This document shows, one piece after another, positions 52,058 to 62,344 of a stretch of 64,000 nt of DNA; the first letter of the stretch is position 1, and every line of letters begins with the position of its first letter. The position numbers were made by a program, and so were the translations under genes. The notes below the pieces were generated by a model, which saw only the letters and a program-made list of their open reading frames with translations, was not told the DNA's origin and searched no databases. Source of the DNA: Microbacterium oxydans (GTDB taxonomy: Bacteria; Actinomycetota; Actinomycetes; Actinomycetales; Microbacteriaceae); assembly GCF_006540085.1 (NCBI RefSeq), contig NZ_BJOG01000001.1:806001-870000 (forward strand), read 5' to 3'.

Positions 52058-52356
52058 TTAATTCGTGAACTCGCGAGCGTCAAATCGAGATCGGACGCGT
52101 CGGCATCGATGTGGCCTTCGCCGCGCTCTGTCGTCCATCGATATCCGCGGAGAGCGTGACGCCAGGGGGTGTGTCGATTCTGCATCCGGTGCGGAGTGCT
52201 CGGGGTGCCCTGGCTTCTCGGTGCGCGGCAGCTGTGGAGTACTCGCTTTCCGCCGGCTTGGTGGAGTGTTGGAGGCCTCTATCTGTGTTCTGGAATATCG
52301 CTCTGAACTGGGCTTATCCCGGGATGAATGTCGGTGGCCCCGAGTTGACTTCGGGT

Positions 52357-53883
52357 ATGAACACTCCTGTGGATGCGCTCAGCCAGGTCGTCGCCGACCT
52401 GGATGCGGTGCTGCGTTCCGAGGCGGTGGTGGGTTTGAGCGACGAATCGAAGATGGAGCTGCTGCGAATGGCGGGTGAAGCGCAGCGGCGCGTGGAGGCC
52501 GTGGTGGTGGGGGTCGTCGCATCGGTGGAGTCACGCCCGGCGGGTTCGGGCGACCTCGCGTTCTGCGGCCTCTTCGGGTGCCGAACCGTCGGCGAGCTTC
52601 TGCAGCGGGTGCTGCGGGTGGATGCGACGGGTGCCACCCGGGTCGTGAAGGCCGCGAGGGCGGTGCGGCGGGAGGTCGATCTGACGTCGGGCGGCTGGTT
52701 GCCGGCACGGTGGCCGGCATTGCGCGCGTCCCTCCTCGACGGGACGGTGGGGGTCGACGGGGTTCTCGCGGCGATCGGTCCGATCGAACGGGCCGGCGCC
52801 AGGGTGGGGACGGCGGACAGGTTGCGGGCCGATGCGGAGTTGGCGGCGTATGCGCGCGGGCTTCCGGTCGCCGAGCAGCGCGCGGATGACCACGGCGGTG
52901 CGGAGTCGGGGGTCGACGACGACACCGCTCCTCCGGCGACTCCGGAAGACCTGCGGGTGCTGGCGCAGGTGATGGTGCAGTATCTCGATCCGGATGGTGC
53001 CGAGCCTGCGGACGAGATCGCCATGCGGGCGCGGGGGATCGTCCTCGGTCGGGCCAAGGACGGGGTGATCCCGATCCGGGGTGGGCTGCTCCCCGAGGTC
53101 GCAGGACAGCTGCGACGCCTCTTCGACGCGTACCTGAACCCGAAGGTCGACGGCCCGCCGCAACCTGGTGTCGCTTTCCGGCCCTCCGACACGGCGCGCA
53201 CCTCTTCGCCGGAGGTCGAGGGGGCGGATCATGGCTTCCTGCCATCCGAGGACCCGGTGCGGACGATCGACCCCCGGACGCGCGCGCAGAAGCAGCACGA
53301 CACGCTCGCCGCCGTGCTCTCCATCGCTGCACGTCACGATGACACGCCCCGCCTGGGAGGTGCCGCACCGACGCTGGTCGTCACCGTCACCGCCGAGGAC
53401 TACGCCACCGGTTCCGGGTGGGCTCGCATCGAAGGGATCGACACCCCCGTGTCCACCGGAGTCGCCGCGCACACCGCGTGCGGGGGCGGCGTGCAGCGGG
53501 TCCTGTTCGACCCGGCTGGGCGCATCATCGGAATCCACACCTCCGACCGCATCTTCAATGCCCATCAACGCCGGGCGATCACTCTCCGCGACCGTGAATG
53601 CCTCATCCCCGGCTGCCATGTGCCCGCGGCCTGGTGCGAGATCCATCACGTGGACGAGCACGCCCGCGGTGGAGCGACTCATACCGACAACGGCGTCGCG
53701 CTGTGCTGGCACCACCACCGAACCCTCCCCACCAGTGGATGGGAGATCCGGATGCGACATGGCGCACCCTCCGTCCGCGGCCCTGCCTGGTGGGATCCGA
53801 GCCGGCGATGGCGAACACCACGACCGACCAGCGCTGCTCGTTCCCGACCGACGGTTCGACGCAAGGAGCTGCTGCGGACATGA
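52357..53883 (+). CDS. DUF222/HNH endonuclease-domain protein (13E12-repeat type)
   Basis: Protein of 508 residues of the actinobacterial DUF222-HNH family. The N-terminal two thirds are the DUF222 helices (MELLRMAGEAQRRVEAVVVGVVASV, GELLQRVLRVDATGATRVVKAARAV). The HNH nuclease is complete: CLIPGCHVPAAWCEIHHVDEHARGG and NGVALCWHHHRTLP. These genes are often multicopy in actinobacteria and their role is not established; mobility or DNA repair is suspected. ATG 52357 is chosen; the frame's 52111 start lacks support. The TGA overlaps an ATG at 53880 that opens a polyglycine frame into the next gene. Confidence 0.85.
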   Translation: MNTPVDALSQVVADLDAVLRSEAVVGLSDESKMELLRMAGEAQRRVEAVVVGVVASVESRPAGSGDLAFCGLFGCRTVGELLQRVLRVDATGATRVVKAARAVRREVDLTSGGWLPARWPALRASLLDGTVGVDGVLAAIGPIERAGARVGTADRLRADAELAAYARGLPVAEQRADDHGGAESGVDDDTAPPATPEDLRVLAQVMVQYLDPDGAEPADEIAMRARGIVLGRAKDGVIPIRGGLLPEVAGQLRRLFDAYLNPKVDGPPQPGVAFRPSDTARTSSPEVEGADHGFLPSEDPVRTIDPRTRAQKQHDTLAAVLSIAARHDDTPRLGGAAPTLVVTVTAEDYATGSGWARIEGIDTPVSTGVAAHTACGGGVQRVLFDPAGRIIGIHTSDRIFNAHQRRAITLRDRECLIPGCHVPAAWCEIHHVDEHARGGATHTDNGVALCWHHHRTLPTSGWEIRMRHGAPSVRGPAWWDPSRRWRTPRPTSAARSRPTVRRKELLRT

Positions 53884-53915
53884 AACCCGGTGGCAGCGGA
53901 ACCTTTGGTGGCAGT

Positions 53916-53952
53916 GGAGGTGGAGGTGGAGGTGGAGGTGGAGGTGGAGGTG
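53916..53952 (+). repeat. (GGAGGT)n microsatellite
   Basis: About six copies of a 6-bp unit downstream of the HNH gene, followed by GGAGGA triplets to about 53968 and three GTGCCT units at 53970-53988. In the frame opened at 53880 it encodes polyglycine and then Val-Pro repeats. Confidence 0.95.
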
Positions 53953-54025
53953 ATGGAGGAGGAGGAGATGTGCCTGTGCCTGTGCCTGGTTCTGCGCGCA
54001 TGCGGTCCGACGGAACCGGTCCGGG

Positions 54026-54044
54026 GTGTCGACTGGTGCGACAC
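54026..54044. promoter_or_regulatory. Inverted repeat upstream of the ROK gene
   Basis: GTGTCG-N7-CGACAC, about 80 bp before the ROK start. Possible operator of the ROK regulator; evidence is the symmetry only. Confidence 0.35.
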
Positions 54045-54125
54045 GATGTGGCATGCTTGCGGGCACTGCGCCCGGCACAGCCAGTGGTGCACGACGCGAC
54101 GAAGAGAGGCGAACCCGCAACCCCT

Positions 54126-55274
54126 ATGTCCAGACCACTCGCGGGACCGCAGGGCCTGCTCCGCACGCTCAACGGCCGCGCGATCCTCGAAGCTCTCGCG
54201 CGCAGCGGTCCGCAGACCCGTTCGGACCTGATGTCGACCACCGGACTCTCACGGACGGCGGTGACCCAGGTGCTGCGGATGCTCGAGAATGCCGGTGCCG
54301 TCGCCCCCGCGGGCATCGACCGTGACACGAGGGGTCCTGCTGCAGGACGCGTCGCCCTGCACCCCCGGCTCGGTTTCGCCGCGGCCGTGCACGTCGATCA
54401 TCACGCCGCCCACGTCGTGCTGGTCGACGCGACCGGCACTGTGCAGGCGGAGGAACACGGGCCCTTCGCCGAAACGGATGACCGCGTGGCCCACATCGTC
54501 GGGCTCGTGGAACGCTGCCGACGCTCGGTGAATGCGGCGAAAGCGGCCGTGCACCTGGCGGTGGTCGGAGTCCCCGGCATCGTCACGGCGGACGGAGGCA
54601 TCCGAGACGACTTCGGCCCCGACGGCGGCCTCTTCCGCTCGGCTCTTTCCACGGCCCTGGACTGCCCCGTCCGCGTCGAGAACGACGTCAACCTCGCAGC
54701 CCTCGCCGAGCTCACGGGCGGTGAAGGCGGCACGCTCGCGAGCTTCGCGCTGCTGCTGCTCGACGACGGGCTCGGTGCAGGCATCGTCATCGACGGGGAA
54801 CTCCACCGCGGGTTCTCCGGCGTCGCAGGCGAAGTCATGTACTTGCCGCAGACGCCCATCCCGATCGGTGCGCCCCTCGCCGGCGACGCGGTGGTCGGAG
54901 ACCTGGCTCTCGGCGTCGGACGAGACCCCGATGCGTCGCTCGACGACCATCTGGAAGCAGCCGAGCGCGGAGACGAGGCGGCTGTCCAGATCGTGTCAGA
55001 GCTCGCCCGCCGCATCGTCCTCGTCGCGGGCACCGTGGGGCTGGTGCTCGACCCCGAGGCGTTCATCCTCAGCGGCAAGGCCGCACACCCGGCCCTCGTC
55101 GCCGCGATCGAGCGCATCGCCGCCGAGTACGAGGCGCAGCTTCCGCTCCGGTTCCTGGTCTCGTCGTTCGGCACCGAGGCTCCGCTCATCGGTGCGGTCG
55201 ACCAAGCCGCGGCAGCGCTCCGCAGCGACCTCTTCAGCCGCATCCTCACGCCCGCACCCAAGGGTGGCCGCTGA
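54126..55274 (+). CDS. ROK-family transcriptional regulator
   Basis: NagC/Mlc-type regulator of 382 residues with an N-terminal winged helix (GPQGLLRTLNGRAILEALARSGPQTRSDLMSTTGLSRTAVTQVLRMLENAGAV) and an actin-like ROK sugar-binding domain (VENDVNLAALAELTGGEGGTLASF, DDGLGAGIVIDGELHRGFSGVAGEV). The family usually has a CXCGXXGC zinc site after the last segment; none is visible here. It precedes the YdjC deacetylase and the GPH symporter and probably controls them in response to a sugar. The same frame is open from ATG 53880, so a longer form of 464 residues is possible, but the domain starts at 54126. Confidence 0.88.
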   Translation: MSRPLAGPQGLLRTLNGRAILEALARSGPQTRSDLMSTTGLSRTAVTQVLRMLENAGAVAPAGIDRDTRGPAAGRVALHPRLGFAAAVHVDHHAAHVVLVDATGTVQAEEHGPFAETDDRVAHIVGLVERCRRSVNAAKAAVHLAVVGVPGIVTADGGIRDDFGPDGGLFRSALSTALDCPVRVENDVNLAALAELTGGEGGTLASFALLLLDDGLGAGIVIDGELHRGFSGVAGEVMYLPQTPIPIGAPLAGDAVVGDLALGVGRDPDASLDDHLEAAERGDEAAVQIVSELARRIVLVAGTVGLVLDPEAFILSGKAAHPALVAAIERIAAEYEAQLPLRFLVSSFGTEAPLIGAVDQAAAALRSDLFSRILTPAPKGGR

Positions 55275-55365
55275 ACGACCACCCTGACTCGACCGCCGAA
55301 GCCCACTCACCGGCACCACGCCACGCCTCCGAGCAACGCCGCTCGACCACCGACAGGATCATCCG

Positions 55366-56295
55366 ATGACCGCACCCTCCGAACTCGCCGACCGCCTCGG
55401 ACTCGCGCCCGGCACGCGGGCCATCATCCTCAATGCGGATGACTTCGGCATGTGCCATGCCGCGAACACCGCCATCGTCGACCTGCTCACGTCCTCGCGC
55501 ATCGACTCGAGCACCGTGATGGTCCCGTGCTCCTGGTCGCCCGAAGCGCTCGCCTTCGCCGCCTCCCGTCCGGATCTCGACGTCGGTGTGCATCTCGTGC
55601 TCACGAGCGAATGGGCGCGCTACCGGTGGCGTCCGCTCACCGGCTCGGACACGAGCCTCGTCGACGCTGCGGGTTTCTTCCCGACCGATGTGCTCTCCGT
55701 CGAGCAGAACGCCTCAGACGAGGATGTCGCCGCCGAACTCTCCGCCCAACTGCAGACCGCGCTCGATGCCGGCGTGGATGTGACGCACCTCGACAACCAC
55801 ATGGGGTCGGTCTACGGGCTCGTGACGGGACGGGACTTCCTGCAGCCGGTCTTCGAACTCGCCGCACGGCACGGCCTGCCCTTCCGGCTGCCCCGCAGCA
55901 TGGACGGTGTGGGCGAGAACCCCGCCCTGCAGGCTCAGCTCGATCGCGCCGCAGCGGCCGCCGACGCGTCCGGCGTCGAGATCATCGATCGCCTCTGGTC
56001 GCATCCGTTCGAACTCCTGCGCGAAGGCGCACCCGACGAGGAGACGTATGAGGAGGTGCGAGCCGGTTTCATCGCGCTGCTGCGGGCGGTGCCGGCCGGA
56101 GTCACCGAGATCTACCTGCATCCGATGGTCGACGACGACGAGCTCCGCGCGGCCGTCGACTTCAGCGCGAGGAAGCGCGGCTATGAGCTGCGTCTGCTGA
56201 GCGACCCGGTCGTGCTGCAGGCCATCGAGGATGAGGCGCTCGTGCGCATCGGCTGGCGCGACCTGCGAGACCTGCAGAGGGGCAGCGCCCGGTGA
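55366..56295 (+). CDS. ChbG/YdjC-family carbohydrate deacetylase
   Basis: Polysaccharide-deacetylase-like enzyme of 309 residues. ILNADDFGMCHAANTAIVDLL near the N-terminus supplies the metal-binding aspartates, with histidines in VGVHLVLTSEW and THLDNHMGSVYGL. ChbG removes an acetyl group from chitooligosaccharide phosphates, so the substrate here may be an N-acetylated disaccharide. It overlaps the symporter gene by GTGA. Confidence 0.88.
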   Translation: MTAPSELADRLGLAPGTRAIILNADDFGMCHAANTAIVDLLTSSRIDSSTVMVPCSWSPEALAFAASRPDLDVGVHLVLTSEWARYRWRPLTGSDTSLVDAAGFFPTDVLSVEQNASDEDVAAELSAQLQTALDAGVDVTHLDNHMGSVYGLVTGRDFLQPVFELAARHGLPFRLPRSMDGVGENPALQAQLDRAAAAADASGVEIIDRLWSHPFELLREGAPDEETYEEVRAGFIALLRAVPAGVTEIYLHPMVDDDELRAAVDFSARKRGYELRLLSDPVVLQAIEDEALVRIGWRDLRDLQRGSAR

Positions 56296-57644
56296 CCTCT
56301 CTGCGCGAACGCGTACGGGACCGACGACTGGATGCGGCGCCCACCAGAGCGCAGACGATCGCCTTCGGCGCATCCGGCTTCCCGACGCAACTGATGGCGC
56401 AGACCTTCTCGGCCTTCGTCGTCTACTTCTACGTCTCGCACCTCGCGGTCCCGGCGACGGGCGTGGCGATCGCCATGATCGCCCACGGGGTGCTGAACGC
56501 CGTGCTGAACCCCGTCGTCGGCACGATCTCCGACCGGCTGCGCACGCCCTGGGGTCGGCGCATCCCGTGGATCGGCCTGGGCATCGTGCCACTCGTCGTC
56601 GCCTTCGCGCTGGTCTGGATGCCGCCGGATCTCCCGGTCACCGGCCTCATCGTCTGGTTCCTCGTCGTCGTGGCCGTCTACGACGTGGCCTTCGTGGTGG
56701 TCGTGCTGAACATCTCGGCGCTGTTCCCTGAGATCTTCCGCACCACCGAGGAGCGGGCCCGCGGCAACGCGCCGCGACAGATCTTCGCGATCCTCGGCAT
56801 GGTGCTCGGCACGGCCGGCGCTCCCGCCCTGTACGGCGCCATCGGCTGGCCGGGAATGGCCATGGTGCTCGGGGCCGTCTGTCTCGTGCTGCTCGTGTGG
56901 TCGTTCCTCGGAGGCATGATCGAGCGCCGGACGCCGGAGACATCAGCGGAGTCGTCATCGCCCGACAACCCGGGGGAGGCCATGCGCTGGCGTGATCAGC
57001 TGACCTATACCTTCCGCAACCGTGCGTTCGTCCCGTACGTCCTCGGCTCGCTGTTCGTGCAGACGTCGATCGCCGTGATCCTCGCCGCCGTCCCCTTCTA
57101 CGTGCGCTACTCGCTGCACGCGCCGGAGGGAGAGGGCAGTCTGCTGCTCGGGTCGATCTTCGTGACAGCGATCCCCTCGATCGTGTTGTGGAGCGCGGTC
57201 GTCCGCCGCACCTCGCCGCGCACGGCCATGCTGTGGAGCGTCGCGGTGTTCGGGACGGCCGTTGTCGGCTATCTCGCCCCCTCGACCGTGCTCGGCGCTG
57301 CGCTGGTCGGCGTGGCCGTCGGTGTGGGTGTCGGGGGTCTGCTGCAGCTGCTCGAGGTCATGCTCGCGCAGATCATCGACGATGACGCGACCCGCACCGG
57401 GCGCCGTCGAGAAGGCGCCTACTTCGGGGTGAACGGATTCGTGGTCCGTGGCTCGGTCGTGCTGCAGGCGATCGTCGCCGCAGTGGTGCTGAACGCTGCC
57501 GGGTTCGATGCCACTCTCGGCGACGCACAGCCGGACAGTGTCGACGGAGGCATCCGGCTGATGCTCGCGGTGATCCCGCTCGGGTTCACGGCCGTCGCCT
57601 GGCTGTGCTTCTGGGCATACCCGATCCGCGCCCGCGACGTCTGA
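56292..57644 (+). CDS. GPH-family sugar:cation symporter
   Basis: Twelve-helix transporter of 450 residues of the glycoside-pentoside-hexuronide family (TIAFGASGFPTQLMAQTFSAFVVYFYV, VGTISDRLRTPWGRRIPWIGLGI). Start GTG 56292 overlaps the deacetylase stop. With the ROK regulator and YdjC it forms an import-and-deacetylate unit for a glycoside. Its stop is only three bases from the convergent galE stop. Confidence 0.88.
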   Translation: MTSLRERVRDRRLDAAPTRAQTIAFGASGFPTQLMAQTFSAFVVYFYVSHLAVPATGVAIAMIAHGVLNAVLNPVVGTISDRLRTPWGRRIPWIGLGIVPLVVAFALVWMPPDLPVTGLIVWFLVVVAVYDVAFVVVVLNISALFPEIFRTTEERARGNAPRQIFAILGMVLGTAGAPALYGAIGWPGMAMVLGAVCLVLLVWSFLGGMIERRTPETSAESSSPDNPGEAMRWRDQLTYTFRNRAFVPYVLGSLFVQTSIAVILAAVPFYVRYSLHAPEGEGSLLLGSIFVTAIPSIVLWSAVVRRTSPRTAMLWSVAVFGTAVVGYLAPSTVLGAALVGVAVGVGVGGLLQLLEVMLAQIIDDDATRTGRRREGAYFGVNGFVVRGSVVLQAIVAAVVLNAAGFDATLGDAQPDSVDGGIRLMLAVIPLGFTAVAWLCFWAYPIRARDV

Positions 57645-57647
57645 CCG

Positions 57648-58628
57648 TCAGGGGCGAGCTGCCTGTCGGGCCTCCCAGCCCGTGCGCACCATCTCGTCCA
57701 CCGAGTACCGCATGGTCCAGTCGAGGTCGCGTGCGGCGAGCTCGCCCGTCGCCACGATGCGGTCGGGGTCTCCGGGGCGCCGGGGGCCGACTTCGGGGGT
57801 GAAGTCGATTCCGGTCACGCGGGCGACGGCATCCATGATCTGCTTCACGCTGAGGCCGTCGCCGGAGCCGAGGTTGTATGCCGCTTCGAGGGGCTGGCCG
57901 GACGTGAGGCGCTGGGCCGCCGCGACGTGGGCGGCCGCGATGTCGCCGACGTGCACGTAGTCGCGTACGTTCGTCCCGTCTTCCGTGTCGTAGTCGTCGC
58001 CGTTGATGCGCGGGGTCTTCCCCGCGATCAGCGCCTCGAACACGATGGGGAACAGGTTGTGCGGGCTGACGTCGTAGACCGTCGGATCGGCGGATCCCAC
58101 CACGTTGAAGTACCGCAGCGAGGTGTGCCGCAGCGGGCGCTCCGAGTCCGCCGTCGCGATCGCCTGGTCGCGCAGCAGCCACTCGCCGATGAGCTTGGAT
58201 TCCCCGTAGGGGCTGGCAGGCTTCTTGGCGGTGTCCTCGACGACGAGGGCGACGTCTGGGGTGCCGTACACCGCGGCGGACGAGGAGAAGACGATGTTCG
58301 CGACACCGGCGGACTCCATGGCCTCGAGGATCACGCGTGTGCCGTCGACGTTCTGCGCATAGGTGTGCAGGGGGCGCTGCACCGAGACGCCGGCGTACTT
58401 GAAGCCGGCGACGTGGATCACCCCTTCGGCGTCATGCTCGCGCAGCGTGCTCTCGACGAGCGCGCGGTCGAGGATGCTGCCCTGCACGAACTCCACGCCT
58501 TCGGGCACGAAAGACGGGACACCGCTGGAGAGGTCGTCGAGCACGACAGGCGTGAGCCCCGCGTTCGCAAGCGCACGCACGACGTGGGAGCCGATGTAGC
58601 CGGCCCCGCCGGTCACGATCCAGGACAT
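57648..58628 (-). CDS. galE: UDP-glucose 4-epimerase
   Basis: SDR-fold epimerase of 326 residues that interconverts UDP-glucose and UDP-galactose. The NAD motif is VTGGAGYIGSHVV at residues 5-17, the catalytic YGESK is in PASPYGESKLIGEWLL with SSSAAVYG before it, and RYFNVVGSADPTVYDV is family-typical. Third gene of the minus-strand gal operon, 48 bases after galK. Confidence 0.94.
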   Translation of the reverse strand: MSWIVTGGAGYIGSHVVRALANAGLTPVVLDDLSSGVPSFVPEGVEFVQGSILDRALVESTLREHDAEGVIHVAGFKYAGVSVQRPLHTYAQNVDGTRVILEAMESAGVANIVFSSSAAVYGTPDVALVVEDTAKKPASPYGESKLIGEWLLRDQAIATADSERPLRHTSLRYFNVVGSADPTVYDVSPHNLFPIVFEALIAGKTPRINGDDYDTEDGTNVRDYVHVGDIAAAHVAAAQRLTSGQPLEAAYNLGSGDGLSVKQIMDAVARVTGIDFTPEVGPRRPGDPDRIVATGELAARDLDWTMRYSVDEMVRTGWEARQAARP

Positions 58629-58676
58629 TGCTTCCTCTCCTGCCGCGGATTCGTCGCGGCCCGATGGATCATTCTG

Positions 58677-59875
<1,199 letters not shown>

Positions 59876-59879
<4 letters not shown>

Positions 59880-61078
59880 GCGGAGGCTCCCGGATCGGTC
59901 TGGTCGTCTGCTGTGCGCTCGATGGCCTCGCGGAGTCGCGCGGCTCCGACCTCCGGCGGCACCTCTGCCGCCCACGCCCACATCGCGGCCTCCGAGCCGG
60001 CGAGGAACTTCAGCTTGTCGGCGGCACGGCGCGGGCTCGTCAGCTGCAGGTGCAGGCGCACGGTGTCGCGGCCCACGTGCACCGGTGCCTGATGCCAGGC
60101 GGCGATGTACGGGGTGGGGGAGTCGTAGAGGGCGTCGACGCCGCGCAGCAGACGCAGGTACAGGGGTGCGAGTTCGTCCCGCTCGGCCGCCGAGGTCTCG
60201 GCGAAATCCGCCACGTGACGGTGCGGCATCAGGTGCACCTCGAGCGGCCAGCGCGCGGCGAACGGCACGAACGCCGTCCAGTGCTCGCCCCGGAACACGA
60301 CGCGCTCGGACGCCTGCTCGGAATCCAGGATGCGCTGGAAGAGGTCGGGCGCCGTGCGGTCGATCGACTCCAGCACGCGAGCGGTGCGCGGGGTCACGTA
60401 CGGGTAGGCGTAGATCTGGCCGTGCGGGTGGGGCAGCGTCACGCCGATCGCCTCGCCGCGGTTCTCGAACGGGAAGATCTGCTCGATGCCGGGCAGCCGG
60501 GAGAGCGCGGCCGTGCGGTCGGCCCACGCCTCGATCACGGTGCGCGCGCGGGTGACCGACTGCGTGCCGAAGGAGCCTGCGTGCTCGGGGCTGAAGCAGA
60601 CGACCTCGCAGCGTCCGACCGAGGTGCGCGTGCGACCGAGGCCCAGGGCGACGAGGTCGTCGAGACCGCGGGGAGCATTCGCAGCCTGCGGTGCGGTGCC
60701 CACCGCCTCGGCGAGAGCAGGACCGAATGCGGGGGAGCGGTTCTCGAACACCGCGACGTCGTAGCGGGACGGCACCTCCGACGGATTGCTCGGCGTCTGC
60801 GGGGCCAGGGGGTCGGCATCCGAACCCGGCATCATCACGCGGTTCTGCCGGTTCGCGGCCACCGTGATCCAGTCGCCGGTGAGCACGTCGAGGCGCATGG
60901 TCGCGGTGTCGGGTCGAGGGCCGAGGGTGCGGGCATCCACGGAGCGCTCCGGTCCGAGTGTCGTCCCCGGGTCGTCGTAGTAGATCAGATCGCGGCCGTC
61001 GGCGAGGGTGGTGGCGCGTTTGACGACGCCGGCGCCGAGGGTCTCGGTGCGCGTCTCCGGAAGCTCGGGCGTGTTCAC
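59876..61078 (-). CDS. galT: Galactose-1-phosphate uridylyltransferase
   Basis: HIT-superfamily GalT of 400 residues that exchanges UMP between UDP-glucose and galactose 1-phosphate. The active-site HPHGQIYAYPY with its catalytic histidine, FPFENRGEAIGVTLPHPHGQ and the metal-site VHLMPHRHVADF are present. The only sensible start is GTG 61078: an ATG nearby is out of frame. That GTG lies exactly where a promoter at 61085-61114 would start transcription, so the message is probably leaderless. First gene of the gal operon. Confidence 0.93.
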
Positions 61079-61114
61079 GTAAACATGGTAGGCGCAGCCC
61101 CGTGATAACGTCAA
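61072..61114 (-). promoter_or_regulatory. Promoter and operator of the gal operon
   Basis: Minus-strand TTGACG at 61109-61114, an 18-bp spacer and TACCAT at 61085-61090 precede galT. The near-perfect 14-bp palindrome TGTTTACGTGAACA covers 61072-61085, overlapping the end of the -10 box and the GTG start. It fits a LacI-family operator and the divergent LacI gene is the candidate repressor. Confidence 0.75.
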
Positions 61115-61195
61115 CACGAGCGAGTCGCGCATCCACCGTGCGCGGGACGGAGGCGGCGGGTGCGAGCACGCGGGAGTGGCGGAGAAGGCGTCGAC

Positions 61196-62197
61196 GTGCC
61201 CGGTTCCGACCGCGGGCGTTCGTCCTCCCGCCGGGTGTCGATGGCCATGGTCGCCGAGCGTGCCGGTGTCTCGGGTCAGACGGTCTCCCGTGTCGTCAAC
61301 GGCAGCCCCCGCGTGGACCCCGATACCAGAGCGCGTGTCGAGACCGCGATGGTCGAGCTCGGATACCGCCCGCACCGCGCGGCCCGCGCCCTGCGCACCG
61401 GGCGTTCGCAGACCATCGGACTCGTCGTCACCACGCTCTCGACGGTCGGCAACTCCCGCATGCTCCAGGCGACGGCGGAGGCGGCGGCGGAGCGCGGATA
61501 CGCCCTCACGCTGGTGACTGCCGCCCGGGGCATCGGTGAGGCGTTCGACCGGCTCGCCGAGCAAGAGGTGGACGGCGCGATCGTCCTGAACGAGGCGTCG
61601 GCCCTGGTCTCCGACACCGAGCGCCCGAGCGGGCTCAGGCTCGTGGTCGTCGACGCCCCGACCGAGGCCGGCTTCGCCTCGGTGCACAGCGATCATGCCG
61701 GTGGCGCAGCGGCGGCCACGGAACGGCTCCTGGAGCTCGGGCACTCCACGGTCCATCACCTCGCCGGTCCCGCCGACTCCTTCGCCGCCATGGAGCGGGA
61801 ACGGGGCTGGCGCGAGACCCTCGCCGCTGCCGGCATCGATGCTCCGCCCGTCGTCCGGGGTGACTGGAGCGCCGATTCGGGCCACCGGGCGGCAGCTGCA
61901 CTGACGGCGGCCACCGCGGTCTTCTCCGCCAACGACCAGATGGCGCTGGGCTTGCTGCGCGCGCTCTCCGACGCGGGGCGCCGGGTGCCGGAGGATGTCA
62001 GCGTGATCGGCTTCGACGACGTGCCGGATGCGGCGAACTACCGCCCTCCACTGACCACCATCCGGCAGGACTTCACGGCCCTCGCCCAGTGCGCGGTCTC
62101 GTCGTTGATCGACGCCATCGAAGGGGTGTCGAAGGCTCGCGCCGCCTCGGTCGTCGGAACCGAGCTCGTCGAGCGCGCCAGCACGACATCGCGCTGA
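61196..62197 (+). CDS. LacI-family repressor of the gal operon
   Basis: LacI-type regulator of 333 residues: HTH VSMAMVAERAGVSGQTVSRVVNGSPRVDPDTRARVETAMVELGYRPHRAARALRTGRS, then a sugar-binding periplasmic-binding-protein-like domain (IGLVVTTLSTVGN, VFSANDQMALGLLRAL, VIGFDDVPDAANYRPPLTTI). Divergent from galT. The GTG at 61196 has GGAGAAGG seven bases before it; GTG 61160 with GGAGG is nearly as good, which would add 12 residues. Galactose or a galactoside is the expected inducer. Confidence 0.92.
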   Translation: MPGSDRGRSSSRRVSMAMVAERAGVSGQTVSRVVNGSPRVDPDTRARVETAMVELGYRPHRAARALRTGRSQTIGLVVTTLSTVGNSRMLQATAEAAAERGYALTLVTAARGIGEAFDRLAEQEVDGAIVLNEASALVSDTERPSGLRLVVVDAPTEAGFASVHSDHAGGAAAATERLLELGHSTVHHLAGPADSFAAMERERGWRETLAAAGIDAPPVVRGDWSADSGHRAAAALTAATAVFSANDQMALGLLRALSDAGRRVPEDVSVIGFDDVPDAANYRPPLTTIRQDFTALAQCAVSSLIDAIEGVSKARAASVVGTELVERASTTSR

Positions 62198-62255
62198 CCG
62201 TCACACCCTCCTGATGCGCCTGTTGCAGTTCGCCTCGATGTCGTGCCATGATGCC

Positions 62256-62269
62256 GGAAAGCGTTTTCC
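62256..62269. promoter_or_regulatory. LacI-type operator before the oxidoreductase gene
   Basis: GGAAAGCGTTTTCC, a near-palindrome with the central CG typical of LacI-family sites, 75 bp before the Gfo/Idh/MocA start. It differs from the gal operator, so a different LacI member likely binds it. Confidence 0.65.
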
Positions 62270-62344
62270 CATCTGGTGGCCTACCAGCAGGTCCGACCAC
62301 CGGGGAAGCGCACCGACGGCCTCCTGCGACAGAAACGGAACACC

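Noticed and set aside
53598..54125. Upstream part of a long frame leading into the ROK gene
   Set aside because: Up to 53880 it overlaps the HNH coding sequence out of frame; only the part from 53880 is kept as a question in the findings.
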